Below, piece by piece: positions 63,747 to 64,000 of a stretch of 64,000 bases of DNA (the first letter of the stretch is position 1; every line of letters starts with the position of its first letter). Both the position numbers and the translations under genes were made by a program. Below the pieces are notes generated by a model. That model worked only from the letters and a program-made list of their open reading frames with translations, was not told where the DNA came from and searched no databases. The DNA comes from Mycolicibacterium porcinum (GTDB lineage: Bacteria; Actinomycetota; Actinomycetes; Mycobacteriales; Mycobacteriaceae), in assembly GCA_002086835.1 (NCBI GenBank), contig MVIG01000001.1, forward strand, positions 558,001 through 622,000, given 5' to 3'.

Positions 63747-64000
63747 ATGTCTTATGAGAGCGGCGATTTCGATCATGTGGTCCGGTTCGACAACCGGCTA
63801 CTCGGCTCGGTAGACAACGCACCGCACATCAACGCCGGGCCGACACCGCTGGGGATTCCGGGACGTCCTCAGCTGAGTTTGGTACCTGAACACATTGATG
63901 TTGATCCGGAAACCGAAGACGACCAATGGCAGGAACGTGCGCTGTGCGCACAGACCGACCCGGAGGCGTTCTTCCCGGAGAAGGGCGGGTCTACCCGCGA
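63747..64000 (+). CDS. whiB2: WhiB2 (WhmD) transcriptional regulator, 5' part
   Basis: The first 84 or so residues are present, starting MSYESGDFDHVVRFDNRLLG and including DDQWQERALCAQTDPEAFFPEKGG with the first cluster cysteine. The remaining Fe-S cysteines and the DNA-binding tail lie beyond the window. WhmD/WhiB2 is essential for septation in mycobacteria. GAGGAGGCGGGGG lies ahead of the ATG. Confidence 0.93.
   Translation, partial: MSYESGDFDHVVRFDNRLLGSVDNAPHINAGPTPLGIPGRPQLSLVPEHIDVDPETEDDQWQERALCAQTDPEAFFPEKGGSTR

Overview
This window is high-GC actinobacterial chromosome, and the gene content points to a fast-growing mycobacterium (Mycolicibacterium). As recalled, not searched, the backbone follows the M. 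tuberculosis block Rv3293 to Rv3260c in mirror orientation: pcd, lrpA, lat, usfY, rsbW, sigF, accA3, a sufE-like gene, sseA, maf, accE5, accD5, birA, a PH-domain gene, gtrA-like, purK, purE, fadE25, a TIGR03089 gene, an lcp gene, rmlD, wbbL, manB, fbiB, fbiA, whiB2. Several accessory islands interrupt that backbone. I see no rRNA, tRNA, CRISPR array, insertion sequence or prophage. The species cannot be fixed from this window. No gene-free gap exceeds 300 bases.

Region 1 (1-4940): the 3' end of an acetamidase/formamidase and an amidohydrolase, then an extracytoplasmic redox module. The module has a cupredoxin lipoprotein, a Tat-exported metallophosphoesterase, an ECF sigma factor, a membrane-anchored Rieske protein that may be its anti-sigma partner, and a small secreted protein. 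Three copies of a TGTAAC-N9-TATC box precede its three transcription units. Region 2 (4944-8400): lysine catabolism (lat, pcd) with the regulator lrpA.

Region 3 (8397-24360): a general-stress island around rsbW-sigF. At least nine places carry a SigF-type promoter (GTTT/GGTT, 15-17 bases, GGGTA-like). Many of them lie only about 10 bases before a start codon, which implies near-leaderless mRNAs. Their targets include a CsbD-like protein, a HemK2-type methyltransferase plus CDGSH protein facing a heme-oxygenase-like iron enzyme, an Nramp-like transporter with two PRC-barrel proteins, an RsbW paralogue, three small proteins, an F420-type oxidoreductase and sigF itself. Two STAS anti-sigma antagonists share a promoter and leader. 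Two UsfY paralogues are present.

Region 4 (24555-35650): a nucleotidyltransferase, an SDR, malate dehydrogenase, and the acyl-CoA carboxylase genes accA3 and accD5/accE5 with sulfur-transfer and Maf genes. Region 5 (35775-42065): an inserted island with a PucR-type regulator and a four-gene operon (NTF2-like, acyl-CoA synthetase, KstD-like flavoprotein, KshA-like Rieske oxygenase) resembling steroid or polycyclic catabolism. Region 6 (42097-48802): birA and a PH-domain protein, then an unusual cassette of glycosyltransferase, acyl-CoA dehydrogenase-like protein, PIG-L deacetylase and NodS-like methyltransferase, and a SigF-driven csbD plus AI-2E-type permease.

Region 7 (48926-57783): purine synthesis (purK, purE), a TetR regulator with its operator beside fadE25, and cell-wall genes (LCP ligase, rmlD, wbbL, manB) for the rhamnose linker and GDP-mannose. 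Region 8 (57885-64000): a large membrane protein, a DUF732 protein, an SDR and NUDIX gene coupled to fbiB and fbiA of coenzyme F420 synthesis, and the start of whiB2. Four-base ATGA or GTGA overlaps are common throughout and were used to choose starts.
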